Source: Chondrus crispus | Taxonomy: Eukaryota; Rhodophyta; Florideophyceae; Gigartinales; Gigartinaceae | Reading direction: 5' to 3' | NCBI RefSeq assembly: GCF_000350225.1 | Contig: NW_005178973.1 | Span: 190,406-254,405, forward strand | DNA length: 64,000 nucleotides | In this document: positions 29,332-40,203 of the stretch, one piece after another | Layout of the letters: each line of letters opens with the position of its first letter | Position numbering within the stretch: position 1 is the first letter of the stretch | Made by a program: the position numbers and the translations under genes | Notes under the pieces: model-generated | Told to the model about the DNA's origin: nothing | Seen by the model: the letters and a program-made list of their open reading frames with translations, nothing else | The model's database searches: none

Positions 29332-30825
29332 ATGCCTGATGTGCAGGCTTACGAGCAATTCCTCTCGAAAGAGACGGCGTCGCAGTTGAAAAAGGAGACA
29401 GAAGACTCAGCCTCATACTACCCGATATCGGCCTCCGGCGTCACAGTTGGTGTATGCCGTTCCTCTGAGCTGCCATCAGGTGTGGCTCTACCAGCAGGCA
29501 TCGAGCTTGGCACTACTGCTCTTTCTGCTGAAGTCCTCCTCCAAGCCGAGAATACATCACCCAACCTTATTGCCGTCCGCTTCCGAGCGTTGCTCGGTGT
29601 ACGGCCCAACGACATCGACGCTACCGTGCAGACATGCCAAAAGGCACGTCTCGTCACGATCGATGGTGCAGTGCTGGGGGATGGACAGAAACTGAGTCAA
29701 ATTGCTAGAAAGCGCGGAATGTCGCAGACCTGTGAGGCCAGTCTGTTCACCGACGGAAATGCGCGTGCGAATCTGGTTGGATTATACATTGCGAATGACG
29801 ACAACACTTTGAATTCAATTCAGCAAGTCAGCGTCAATGCCATTGTGTATTGTGGTGAGGACGCTACACGGGAAGCTGTGGCGGACTTGATCGCAACAGC
29901 AGTGCGCAGAGTGCTGACGACGGCGAGGGATGTGGCCGAGGACATGTCCGTGTGCATGGCTCATTACCCGCTTTTCGGGTGCGGTATTTCTGCAACGGTG
30001 GTCTCGGCCGCGGATGAGGAAACTGGAGACGAGTCGGGCGAAACGCGTTCGGCTTGGCGACGGAAGACTCAAGAACAGTTTGTGTTGCCGCTGGACCGGC
30101 CGTTTCTGCGAAAGTCATGTCGAGTTTACACCGCGGAGGCTTCGAAGAATGAGGTTGGTGATGGGGGCCATCCGGGAAGGTTGGCCGATGTACATCATGG
30201 AATCAAAACTCATGGCCTGGGTGATGAGGGGGTGGCCGTGCATCTAGTACAAAACAAGTATCTATACTGTCACTACATGCAGGATAGGTTTAACGATTCG
30301 GGGTGGGGATGTGCGTATCGATCGTTGCAAACGGTGCTTAGTTGGTGTGCATTTGAGCGATATGCGCAGTTTGAAAAGGGTGTTTTGCCGACACATAAAG
30401 ATATCCAAAGGGCGCTCGTCGATGTAGGCGACAAGCCCCCGACGTTTTTTGGATCGAAGGAATGGATAGGTGCAAATGAAGTGTGCTATGCGCTGGAGAA
30501 ATTAACGGGAGTATCGAGCAGGATTTTGCATGTGAGCCGGGGGTCAGAAATGGAAGGAAAAGGGCGTGAGCTAGCGAGGCATTTTGATGAGCAGGGGAGC
30601 CCCGTCATGGTTGGAGGCGGCGTGCTTGCGTGGACAATTCTGGGAGTGGCAAGGAACGAGAAGACGGGAAAGACTAAGTTTTTGATTCTGGATCCGCACT
30701 ACGAAGGACGAGATGAGTTAAGTACGATTCAAAATAAGGGATGGATCGCTTGGAAATCTGCGGATGTGTTCAAGGCGGATGCGTTTTACAATCTATGCAT
30801 GCCGTTGAGGCCGTCGGAGGTTTGA
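29332..30825 (+). CDS. UFSP2: UFM1-specific protease 2 (UFSP2-like)
   Basis: A 497-residue intronless gene. UFSP2 is a papain-like cysteine protease that matures UFM1 and removes it from substrates at the ER and ribosome. The C-terminal half is the catalytic domain: YLYCHYMQDRFNDSGWGCAYRSLQT with catalytic Cys327, the KEWIGANEV block, VMVGGGVLAWTILGV, and LDPHYEG with Asp454 and His456. The N-terminal half is the more divergent region seen in animal and plant UFSP2. The family is about 470-650 residues, so the length is normal. The first ATG that gives the frame is at 29332 (MPDVQAYEQF); the seven codons before it lack a methionine start. A GTACCC motif lies about 140 bp upstream. Confidence 0.93.
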   Translation: MPDVQAYEQFLSKETASQLKKETEDSASYYPISASGVTVGVCRSSELPSGVALPAGIELGTTALSAEVLLQAENTSPNLIAVRFRALLGVRPNDIDATVQTCQKARLVTIDGAVLGDGQKLSQIARKRGMSQTCEASLFTDGNARANLVGLYIANDDNTLNSIQQVSVNAIVYCGEDATREAVADLIATAVRRVLTTARDVAEDMSVCMAHYPLFGCGISATVVSAADEETGDESGETRSAWRRKTQEQFVLPLDRPFLRKSCRVYTAEASKNEVGDGGHPGRLADVHHGIKTHGLGDEGVAVHLVQNKYLYCHYMQDRFNDSGWGCAYRSLQTVLSWCAFERYAQFEKGVLPTHKDIQRALVDVGDKPPTFFGSKEWIGANEVCYALEKLTGVSSRILHVSRGSEMEGKGRELARHFDEQGSPVMVGGGVLAWTILGVARNEKTGKTKFLILDPHYEGRDELSTIQNKGWIAWKSADVFKADAFYNLCMPLRPSEV

Positions 30826-31116
30826 TGGAATACCTGTGCATTAAAGAGAACTCACTTACCTGAGGGAGAGCATTCCAGCGAGGCGGGGACTGGACTCGAA
30901 GTCGTATGCGGCAACATAGCATCAAGGTTTAGTGCTTTACCGCGTGAATAATGTTAATAGAAAGTTAATGGCACCTCGTTATTGCAGAGATCGGAATCTA
31001 CCGTACACAACTTGGACGAGGTGTAAGTAAAGTAGCGCTAGTGCCGAGCTAGTGTTACACTATCTTCAACAACCGCTCGCTAGTCTTCTTGGGTGTCAGA
31101 CAACTCTGCACCTTCT
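30826..31116. other. Convergent 3' spacer
   Basis: 3' flanks of UFSP2 and the PEBP-like gene. AT-rich, nothing recognised. Confidence 0.4.
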
Positions 31117-32475
31117 TCACTCCCTCCCGCCCGTCGCTTTTCCGTGGGCGTCAGACGACTCTGTGCCTTCTTCACTGTCACCCGACGCCTTTCCGCGGTC
31201 GTCAGACGACTGGATGTCTTCTTCACTTAGATCTGAGCCCTTTCCGTGCACGTTAGAGGACTCTGCGCCTCTTTCACTCTTGTCAGACGTCGTTCCGTGG
31301 GACGGCTCCTTCTTCCCCTTTCCAGGAAGCACTCTTCTCGGCTTCCCGTACCACCCTGTTAACCTGGCAACCGGCACGCCCACAAACCGGTTCATAATCT
31401 CCCTCGCATCTCGAAAGTCACTAATCACGGGGGGCGCCTCAATCGCATATATGTGGACTATGAAAAAGCTGGTCCCATTCGTGACGCATGGAGGCCAATA
31501 CACGCCCTTACTAGAGCCCGCATTAGCGCGTTGCTTGGAATTTGGGGGCATGAGCTCCGGATTGAGCGAGGCGTTTGCCGGAATGGAGCCATCTTTATCA
31601 TCCTCGAGCGGGATATCAGTGATGAACCAATGCACGGGATCCATTCTCCGTTTCGAAATGGCGCCTGGGTTGGCGAAAAGCACGACGAGGTTGGTGGCGG
31701 CGCGGGGGACGTTGCGCCAGCGCAGCGGGATGGAGACCGGGTGTCCGTCGGGGGCATGGCAGCCGTACTTGAGGGGAATGAGGCCGCCGTTGGGCCAGTC
31801 GGAGAACACTTCGAGCTGCGGGTAGTTTCTGTTGGCAAGGATGGTGGTCATGCCGGATACGATGATGACAAAGACGATCGCGGTCATGACAAGCACAGAG
31901 CATCCCAGGATGTAGCGGTCCTTCATGCCCTCCCGGAGCTCCCTACGCGAGTACTCCCTCGTGCTGGCGAGCCTCGCGCGCTCGAGGTCTGCCCTCGATC
32001 GCGACAGAAGCTCACTTGCGCTGACAGAGTGGTTGTCGAGCGGGGCGTCGCGCATGAGCGCAGTGGTCTCATCGGCGGGCAGCACCGGGACGTAACTGGA
32101 GTCATGCCAGACAACGTTGGAGACGTGCGGGGCGGTGTCTTCGCCATCCTGGGGCATGTCGCTGTATGGAATGGAGGCGGCCGGGTCTGGGCGGCGGGTG
32201 ATGGGGGAGATGGAGCCCAGGGCGGCGTCGTTGGATAGAGCGACGACGGCAGTGGTGGCGGCGGAGGGGGAGAGGTCCGTCAGGGGAGAGTCTGCACCTG
32301 TGCGGCGGCGGCGCATGGAGCCGTACGAGGCGGCGGGGCGATACTCATGGCCCGAGGAAGCGGTACTGGGTGGGGAGGGGGACTCGTACATGGCGGGGGA
32401 ATCGGAGGAGGGGGGGGACACTGAATGCGGTTCGGGGTCGGGGGGAGGCATGGTGGGTGGAGGCGTGGAGGACAT
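31117..32475 (-). CDS. Membrane-anchored PEBP-family protein
   Basis: 452 residues from MSSTPPPT (32475). Order: a Pro/Ser-rich cytosolic-type N-terminal region with MRRRRTG; one hydrophobic segment (about 188-213, YILGCSVLVMTAIVFVIIVSG); then a phosphatidylethanolamine-binding-protein domain of the bacterial YbhB/YbcL kind (about 215-375: GGLIPLKYGCHAPDGHPVSIPLRW, DPVHWFITDIPLED, GVYWPPCV, FIVHIYAI); and a C-terminal tail of four imperfect 20-residue repeats with the pattern ESS(D/N)xxGKA...SEEG. It is predicted as a type II membrane protein with the PEBP domain on the far side. The function of such anchored PEBPs is not established. The longer upstream frame (to 32793) looks like a GC-rich 5' leader. 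Confidence 0.85.
   Translation of the reverse strand: MSSTPPPTMPPPDPEPHSVSPPSSDSPAMYESPSPPSTASSGHEYRPAASYGSMRRRRTGADSPLTDLSPSAATTAVVALSNDAALGSISPITRRPDPAASIPYSDMPQDGEDTAPHVSNVVWHDSSYVPVLPADETTALMRDAPLDNHSVSASELLSRSRADLERARLASTREYSRRELREGMKDRYILGCSVLVMTAIVFVIIVSGMTTILANRNYPQLEVFSDWPNGGLIPLKYGCHAPDGHPVSIPLRWRNVPRAATNLVVLFANPGAISKRRMDPVHWFITDIPLEDDKDGSIPANASLNPELMPPNSKQRANAGSSKGVYWPPCVTNGTSFFIVHIYAIEAPPVISDFRDAREIMNRFVGVPVARLTGWYGKPRRVLPGKGKKEPSHGTTSDKSERGAESSNVHGKGSDLSEEDIQSSDDRGKASGDSEEGTESSDAHGKATGGRE
31125..31310 (-). repeat. Tandem repeat in the PEBP gene tail, about 60-bp unit
   Basis: Three to four diverged copies of CGTCAGACGACTCTGTGCC/TTCTTCACT words spaced 60 bp apart, encoding the Ser/Asp/Gly/Lys-rich C-terminal repeats. 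Confidence 0.75.
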
Positions 32476-33738
32476 GGGGGAGGAAGGACAGGGGGAAGAG
32501 GGAGACGGGATGGAGGAGGGAGTTGGAAGGTGGAAGAGGAGGAGGAAGTGCAGGTGCGAAGGAAAGGGAAGGGGAAAAAGGCGAAGGCGTTTAGCGGGCA
32601 AAAAACGGGAAAATGATGCACGGTGGAAGTGGGTCATCGGCCGCCTTTTTCGCTGTGAATTGAAGTGCTTGGCCAGTCCACCTGCAAGGCCATGACCGCC
32701 ATGACGCTGCGATGCTCTCTCTCCTGCGCAAGCGGGCCGCGCAGTGTGGTGCAGAGAGAGGGGCCGGCGGTGACGCATTCGGGCACGCACCACGCATGGC
32801 GATTGCGCGGTGAAAGGTGGCGAGGAGCAAGGTGACGGCAGTTTACACCCGCCCCGCTTGCAGCGTTTGCACTGCGCTGCTCAGGGCGTGCATCGTCGAC
32901 GGCGAACGCCGCGCTTACATCGTAGCATGAAGAACATCGGCTCGGCCCCCGCCTCCCACACCCTTTTCACCGCCTGCCGGAACCCCCCGGCAGATGGCTT
33001 TTCATCATCCCTCCCGCTGCGCAGCGGCGTCGGAAAGTGGCGACATTGCCGCACCAGTGACGCCGACGCGCCGGGTTGCGGTGCTGAGGAGCGGCCGGAC
33101 GAAACGTAGGGGGGTTGATAAAGGATAAAGCTATGATGTGCCTTCGTCTGAACGATGCAAACCTCCTGTCAGTACCAGGGAATGACGCCGCGACTGGAGC
33201 CCAACAAGGACCATTTTGATTGTTGATGGTCACCAGGACCGGTGCCTTCTGAGAGCTTTGCAGAATGATTCGCAGAAGCGCAATACGGTATGCAAGGTGA
33301 GGAAATTTGGACATCGCTCAGACGTCAAAATTTACCCGAAACAACTGTGCATCACTGGGCGGCCTTCTCGTTCTCCGAACGAAGCGAGTGCCCAAGACAC
33401 ATGAAGAGTGAATTATGCATCGCATGGAAGAAGGCCTCTTTGTTTCCGCAACAACAAACGTCCTCCATAGGCTTTAAACTATCAACCCCCCTTGTGCCTC
33501 TTCATCCCCACCACCTTCTAAAAGCGTGACAAGTTCCGCGCAGCACCTCTCCGCAGTCCAGCAGCACCCGCCCCACCACGCAAGACCTTGCACCGCCCCC
33601 CTCGCCACTCCTGCGCGTCGCCCTCGTCGCTCACGTCCGCCACGCAACTCCCCCCGGCTCTTCGCCGATGCCTTTGCCCAAGCTCCTCCAGTGTTCTCTA
33701 CCCGCCCCTCCGCCCCCCGACGGAGGGCGCAATTCGCC
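32476..33738. other. GC-rich spacer
   Basis: 5' flank of the PEBP-like gene followed by sequence with a CCGCCTGCCGG/CCCCCCGGCAGATGG inverted element near 32970-32996. Frames on both strands lack recognisable domains. Confidence 0.4.
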
Positions 33739-34149
33739 ATGAAGAACACGGCCAGTGTCCTCCTCCGTCCACCCTCCTGCTCGCCTCCCCCACCGCCTCC
33801 GCCGCCACCGTCTTCGCCGTCGCGCACGCGGGCCCGGCCCCGTTCCTCCTTGAGCCCGCGCAGCTGCTACTTCCGTGCCTCCGCGGGCGCGGTGCCCGCC
33901 TCGTCCGTGGACGCATGGCGCCTCGGCCCCATGATCCTCTGCACAACCGCCGGCACCGTGCCCCCCAATTCGGGCTCGAGCGCGCGAGCGAGCGCGCGCG
34001 TACGCCGCATGGCGACTGTGTGCTCGCGCGCGGTCGGCCGCCGCGGTTCCGAGGATGCCGGGCCGGTGGCGCGAGGCGCGTCCCGTTGCGGTGTCAAGGA
34101 GCAGCCGGGGCTTGGGAGAGGCCGCTATCCGCACGAATGGGAGGGTTAG
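33739..34149 (+). CDS. GC-rich open frame, unrecognised
   Basis: ATG 33739 starts a 136-codon frame (MKNTASVLLRPPSCS followed by a nine-proline run, then Arg/Ser/Ala-rich text to HEWEG). The first 60 residues would pass as a plastid or mitochondrial presequence, but no mature domain follows. Other frames of the same region are open too because of the GC content, so coding potential is doubtful. It might be a first exon with its remainder unresolved. Confidence 0.2.
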   Translation: MKNTASVLLRPPSCSPPPPPPPPPSSPSRTRARPRSSLSPRSCYFRASAGAVPASSVDAWRLGPMILCTTAGTVPPNSGSSARASARVRRMATVCSRAVGRRGSEDAGPVARGASRCGVKEQPGLGRGRYPHEWEG

Positions 34150-36997
34150 GTCGTGCAGGAGAGCGCGTGGGGGAGGTTTGAGAAGGGCTTCGAAGACAGG
34201 TTGATGCCAAAGGGGGAACTAGATCTTGTAGGTACGTTGAATTGAGATTTGATCAGCAAGTTATCCATGCAGGATTGTCACTGCTTGTGCTAGTAGACGA
34301 CTGTCTTGCCGAAGGGTTTGGCAGATACAGCTGGAACGCACATAGAGAGTCTGCCCCTGTTCTTGAGAATACATGCCCTTTCGCAATCGCCTCCCTCGTC
34401 ATGGGAAACGACCTCAATTGACAAGTGCTTTGTTGAGAAAGAGAAGGAAGAGCATTTGATTCTCTACAGTAGCATTTTGCTCCGGTCCTGAGAAACTCGT
34501 TTCCACTTTCACGCCAGTATGTGAGGGCTGCGGAATGGGTGGGGACGACAAATCAAAAACAGGTAAAGAAAGTGCTCTTTACCTTTTCGGTTTTGGCGTT
34601 CTTCTCGATAGAATCATAATTTCGACATATGAATATCATATAAGCGATTCCTAACCTTCACAACACTTCAAGAATACACACACTACGCATCCAACATCTC
34701 TATGCTCAAACCTGAATACCTCATCTCACCATCTCACCAATCAGAACAGTGAAAAAGTACAACCCTGTTGTCTTGCTCAAACGTAGAAGGCATCGTCACA
34801 AATTGTTTGATCAATGTATGTTCACTGAATCCGACTAAAGCAGGAAGTCACTAAAACCCCTCAAGAGAAATCAACTATCCCAACACGTGAGTGATTTCGT
34901 TGGCACAGCGTTTACTTGGAAAACAAATTCTCCATTTCAACGGTTCATGTGCATCCAAAAACTGCTCCAACAGTTGTTCACAATGACGTTACCGGAACTG
35001 GAGAGAGACACCTTCTCAAGTCAACGTATCGAGGGCTTTTTATGAGGGTTACAGCCGGCAGACAACATTGTTCGTCTTAAGTATTATAAATCAGATTTAG
35101 TTTTGATGGAGTCTCGAGTATTGAACACGGGTATGGTGTGTAGCAGCTGACGAAGGGAAGGATCCTTAAACGCAAGGGATTTCTGTGAGAGATCAAAGAA
35201 TACTCACATCTTTGGATATTCTCGAAAAGTTGGCAATCGTCCCAATTTGTATTGAGACTCGTCAGCACGATGTCATTTCTGCGTCGTGGGCTACGCTATG
35301 ATACACTGCTCTGACGCATCGGAGAAAAGAGTTATCTAGGTTGATTCAGGGGCATAGTTGGAAGACGCCGCTTTGAGATGACAAGAACGTGAATTACGTA
35401 ATCAAAACACAAAATAGAATTCAGAACGCCGATCGGGCACATCAGCAAACATTTTGACTTGCTTCGAGAACTTGCGAAGCCAATAACACCGTTTTGCGCA
35501 AAGAGAAGGAATCTTCGTAGCTGTTTTCGGAACTTTCGCGAGCGATTCGTCCATTCCAGAACATCGCAAATGCCAACAATTCCAGTTTTATATGGAATAT
35601 CAGACAGCTTTCCCGGAACGGTGTCTCTCGAACTCGACCTTTGAGTCCACAAATCACAAGACCCATTTAAAAAACTACAAGGCTCCTATCCTACTACACT
35701 CATTTCGCGGGTGCCCAGCTACACGCAAGGGCGAAGCAAAGACTCTCGATTTTCACATTTATTTTGCCGCTATCCCAGTAAGCTGGTTTCAAACATGTCA
35801 CCCGACGTGAATCGCAGTGCGAAACAGATCCAGTTTCTGGAAGACGACAGTCCAGTGAAAGTCCGTGTTGTGCTGGTTTGACACTTTCATTCCTGCAACG
35901 TACAAATATAGAACCATTGTTCGTCAACGTGTCGTATATCCAAAACATACCGAGACCCGTGTCCGTTCAACTGAAGCGTTTTGAGATCTTTCTAAAAACT
36001 TACCTTCAAACTTTGTGCATTTAATTAGTTACAGTAGTCGTCGAAGTGGCGCAGCGACACTGGAGTCCTCGGCAACAAAAACTTGTCAAATTCGCCACTG
36101 ATGAGCTCGACAGCGATTTCGCAACCGCGACCATCAGTTGCATGAATCAACGAACATTCGAGCTAGTGTCTATCGGACCGATAGTCCTCATATGAGAACA
36201 AAATGTTATTTTGTTTTTTTCCTGGCAACGCAAAGCGCGATTTAACTCCTGTTTTTTTGCAAGTACCAAAGAAAAATAGAAACCGTGGCCATCAAAGTTG
36301 AAAAGAAATAAAAGTCGCCGGTTTTTATGTTATGATAACGTTGGTCGGACAGACACTACTAGTAGCTAGTCGGAAACATTAAATTTTTGACATTCTAATG
36401 TCAATGATTAAAATCGACAACGCTCAAGATGGTGTCAGGGAAGGATGAGTTGTTTTGGCTCAAGCCGATCACTTCTTTAGACTCATTGTGACGACGCGAA
36501 GCCCTAATTCTTGAGATGATCTAAAAAACACCACTCATTGTTTCGGCTCATTACCGTGGCTCCACAACTCACTACCTTCGCACCACTCCATGGCAATAGA
36601 TGGGCACCTTCCCGCAAGGCAACTCCTGAGTTGCGAAGGTGTGCTTTCGTGTTCTGGTATTTTTGCGAGCGTTCGAAGCTGTTCATCAACTCTAGGTGAT
36701 ATCTCTCGCAACATTGTCTAATAGAGTGTCAGTATCTATCCCACAAACAAGTATACTTGTTACGCGAGGGTGCCAATTCCGTAGACTATCTTTAAAACTT
36801 TGTTTACCACGTGCATGACCATCGGCAGTACCTTACTGCCGACCTATTTCGGTTCACACCTCACATCAAAGACTCACTTAGAAAGTGTATATACGGTATA
36901 CATGATCTAGGCAGATCAGAACAACCGGTTCTGAACAAAATTCGATTTCTTACCCTTTAGCCAAATCGTTATCGTCTTATCCTCCATCTGAAGACAA
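34150..36997. other. 2.8-kb AT-rich intergenic region
   Basis: No frame above about 106 codons, no domain, no tRNA and no LTR. It contains scattered TACAGTA words (34465, 36032). Could hold regulatory or non-coding RNA sequence that I cannot recognise. Confidence 0.5.
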
Positions 36998-38254
36998 ATG
37001 TCAATTACCAAACAAGATGCATCACAGAGTTTCTCTGTGTCCATTTTGCGTATCGAACCAACAGCTCCTAGGGAAATTGCAGACAATGAGGTTGAAGTCG
37101 CATCCTGGAAACAAGCTCTTGTTCAATGGGATGTCTCGCACAACTCCATTTCTCTTGCTTTCTTTGCCTTTACAATGCTGATCCAGACGGCCGCGCATCA
37201 TTCCAAGATGGCCATCTTCTTTCACAAATTGGGAGACGCGATGTTCTATATTTCTTGTGCTGTTCTGTTTGTTTGCTTTGCTCTATATTCATTCCGAGCA
37301 TGGCTTTTTCCGTTTTCCGTATGCCTTGACTTTCGCCACCCTCGCCTTGTTAATCTTTTCTTCATCCCGGTGATATCGGGTTCTTTATGTCTTTTGACTA
37401 CCACTGACTACCTTCATTCCGTCTCACTTTACACTATTGACTTTTGCATTCTTGGGACCTATCAAATCAGTCTGTCATTGTTTTTATTTGGAGAATGGCT
37501 CATAGTGGCACATCCCTCTGTTATCATTTATCCGCTGGTCTTCATGCAAACAATCGGGGTTTTCTTGCTCACCAATATCGCTGCATCTGCTCATCTTGTA
37601 GAAGAGGCCTACGCCATGTTTTCTATCGGATGTCTCTTCTGACTTCTCGTATTGATCACAAATTTCCAACACATAGCAATGATCCTTGTGTAGAATACCG
37701 AAAGGCCGCAGCCAACATTTTTCCTTTTCATAGCACCACCTGCACAAGCAGCTATCGCGTTTGTTATGCTTACAGCTTCGACGATGACGGAAGACAAATC
37801 AGGTCTTGTTAAATTACCATCCGAGCCACCATAGAACGGCGTCTCAGATGCCTTTCTTGCCGTTGACTTCTATCTGTACCTCCTCATGTTTCGGCTGCTC
37901 CCGAATTTCTGGAATGTTGAATTTTCATTTGCATGGTGGGCGTACGTGTTCCCCCTCAGTGCAGCGGCAGGTGGTGCCATTCTAAAGTACGCGCAGAAAA
38001 AATCGCTATTCTGGAAGGTGCTCAGTGCAACGTCTTCGGTCATAGCGTGCATCTCTATTTTCGTTGATTTTAGCTTCACTGTGTGGTCAATCTACACACG
38101 AAGGGCCCCAAAAAGCAAAGAATCAATTCAAGCATACAAGAGATATTTACTGAGCAAGCGTGCAGAAACTGAGATGGATTTTACGGAAGAAGGACGACAC
38201 AGTGAGCACAAAGGCGAGGACCTGGAGATCAATGGTTACAATGGTGATCTCTAA
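36998..38254 (+). pseudogene. SLAC1/TDT-family anion channel gene with three in-frame stops
   Basis: One phase is open for 418 codons except for TGA 37640-37642, TAG 37691-37693 and TAG 37832-37834; there is no frameshift. The translation has about ten hydrophobic segments and family signatures of the voltage-dependent anion channel/tellurite-resistance-dicarboxylate transporter group: SLAFFAFTMLI, HPRLVNLFFIPVISGSL, PTFFLFIAPPAQAAIAF, FSFAWWAYVFPLSAAAGGAI. It ends in a hydrophilic acidic C terminus (TEEGRHSEHKGEDLEING). These proteins move anions across the plasma membrane. TGA sits where tryptophan would fit and the first TAG where glutamine would fit, each a single C-to-T or G-to-A change. 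A recent pseudogene is the simplest reading; recoding or undetected introns are less likely. Confidence 0.85.
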
Positions 38255-39363
38255 AATTGCATGCCATGGTCTACGTTTTCCGCAATCTTATCTAGGCAGT
38301 CCGAAAGAGAAAGCCTCACATGATCACGTTAAAGTGGGAACCTCCGAAATTCTTAGTATTCGGTCACATGAAAATTAGGGCAGGGCTGAGACTTACAATA
38401 ACCTTAAGGTAAAACGAGATTATTCCGAGCTCTCGCGAATGAGTGTTATCTTAAGCACAAATTTTGTCTTAATTAGAGTGCTTTAATAAAGTGCAGATCA
38501 AGCCGGAGACTCTTCCGAGCTACTGTGTATCCGTCAAAGCTGTCGTAATGAGACACCTTCAAATATTCTTTTTTCCAGGATCTTCTGCGGAAGATTTTTT
38601 ATGGAGTGTCTTGCATTTTTGCTGCTCTCATTTTAACTTCGGCGTTGTCATTTACAACTTAAAGAAGCTGGGGAGACTACGATCTTTTGTAAAGTTGTAT
38701 GTAGACACACAAAATGTGTGGCGAGTTAAAGATCCCTGCAACAAGATAATAAAATATGCAGAAGAGCGAGATAGAAGGAGCTTCGTGGCCTCAGGTGAGG
38801 CCACTTTTCAACTTTCGCTTCGCACTTTGACCATATTCGTCAAAGACGTGAATAGAATCAATACATTGCCAATCGAGTTTCCCGTCGTGATCAGATCGAT
38901 GTTAGTGCTATTTGACACTTGTACGTCGTTCCCGAGCGCTTCTGTGAAGCAGCGTACGATTTTCGCTCTGAGAGAAGGCCAGTACGGCCTTTTCGAGGCT
39001 CCAGACTGACAGACATTCTGACTAAAAACTGACCTCCTAGTCCAATTCACTTGTCGTCTACACTGCTTTCTGCAGTGAGACCCCCTCCAATATGCTGACC
39101 GGGGGCGATTGCGCAAGAGAATTAGAAAGGGACCGCACCGGAATTTCAAGATGATATTCTGTGGCTTTGCAGAAATCTGTAGGCACGGTCCTATAGTGCT
39201 CTGCTTTGCCCTCATGGCCCATGCATGTTTTTTAGCTTCGCGGAAACGGAAAAGATTCATGGCTGTTAGTAGTTTACAGCAGTTCGGGATAATGGTTCTT
39301 GCAGATGGAAACATCCTTTTTGTAGAAATTGTACTATACTCTTATCGACGTATCGTTACTAAA
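38255..39363. other. Spacer with one unassigned frame
   Basis: Holds a 172-codon plus-strand frame (38491-39009, starting MQIKPETLPSYCV) with no recognised domain, and a perfect 9-bp-arm inverted repeat GTGGCCTCAGGTGAGGCCAC at 38785-38804 within it. The frame is too weakly protein-like to call. Confidence 0.4.
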
Positions 39364-40203
39364 CTACAATTCGTTCCTTATGAGAAGCACATCATACTTG
39401 AACAGCGGCCCATCTTCATAAGCTTCCAGGTCATAGACTCTTGCCATATTGGCTTGTGCTAAACCATCGATACTCGAAGCGAGGACTCCACGAATCCAAA
39501 ACCATTTCACTGGTTTTTTCATAACCTCCATGACAGCCGTATACTTTCCGTCAAAGTGTCTCTCGGTATCAATAACTCTGGAGTTTGTTTGCTTTGCCTT
39601 CTTCATAATAGCCTCTGGCGTGGTATGCAACAAGAACCTTGAAACAGCCTTGTTCATCCGGGCATTCTCCACAGTAAGAAAGCTGTAAAAATTCCTTCCG
39701 AAAATGGAGAACGTATCGATGTCGACAATCTTAAAAAACCCGTTCCGCAATCTAGGTTTGATCTGTCTAGCGTCATAGTTCAGGGAGTATCCCCACAACG
39801 TCGAAAACCTTGGACCGACATTGGGAATACCAACTGCAGAAAACAGTTGCTGCGCACCGGGCGCAGTGCTTAGAAAGTAAGACTCCAACTCTATGAGTCT
39901 GGAACTGTCTTTCCGGCTAGCCCGGAGAAGCTGGTTAAGGCGGAGGTCCGTGTACAAATACCAGCGGATGGCGTTTGCACCGCTGTTGTCGACCATGACA
40001 GCGGCATAAGTGATAGGGTTGCGGCCAATAAGCTCGAGATCTGTGATGCGAAGCTTTTGCCGGCGGGCGGCCAACCGGAGCTCGTTCGGCGTGCCTGTCA
40101 TCCATGCCCAGCGTTGGGCGGTGGTGTTGAAGCGGTCGGCATGGACAGTAGTGGGGAGAAGGAAAACGGCAAGGATAAATGCGAAGAAGGGAAGGGAGGC
40201 CAT
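39364..40203 (-). CDS. Secreted protein with BTRD1-like tandem repeats
   Basis: 279 residues starting MASLPFFAFILAVFLLPTTVHA, a clear signal peptide with cleavage near residue 22. The mature part contains degenerate repeats of about 45-50 residues with the pattern LRITDLELI...ITYAAVMVDNSGANAIRWYLYTD, repeated as SRLIELESYFL, FKIVDIDTFSI..NFYSFLTVEN, SRVIDTERHFDGKYTAVMEVMKKPVKWFWIRG and ARVYDLEAYEDG. This resembles the tandem-repeat domain (BTRD1, PF17660) found in bacterial surface proteins and in fungal polyglycine hydrolases, where it packs as a half-barrel. No catalytic domain follows. The role is presumably extracellular, in the cell wall or defence; this is inference. Confidence 0.65.
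   Translation of the reverse strand: MASLPFFAFILAVFLLPTTVHADRFNTTAQRWAWMTGTPNELRLAARRQKLRITDLELIGRNPITYAAVMVDNSGANAIRWYLYTDLRLNQLLRASRKDSSRLIELESYFLSTAPGAQQLFSAVGIPNVGPRFSTLWGYSLNYDARQIKPRLRNGFFKIVDIDTFSIFGRNFYSFLTVENARMNKAVSRFLLHTTPEAIMKKAKQTNSRVIDTERHFDGKYTAVMEVMKKPVKWFWIRGVLASSIDGLAQANMARVYDLEAYEDGPLFKYDVLLIRNEL

Noticed and set aside
31453..32695. Plus-strand frames of 190-261 codons
   Set aside because: They overlap the PEBP-like gene in antisense and show only low-complexity glycine/arginine text.
33588..34181. Second and antisense frames in the GC-rich region
   Set aside because: All frames are open owing to high GC; composition is arginine/alanine-rich without domain signatures.
38491..39009. 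172-codon plus-strand frame
   Set aside because: No recognisable family and an irregular amino-acid pattern; kept only as a note in the spacer entry.
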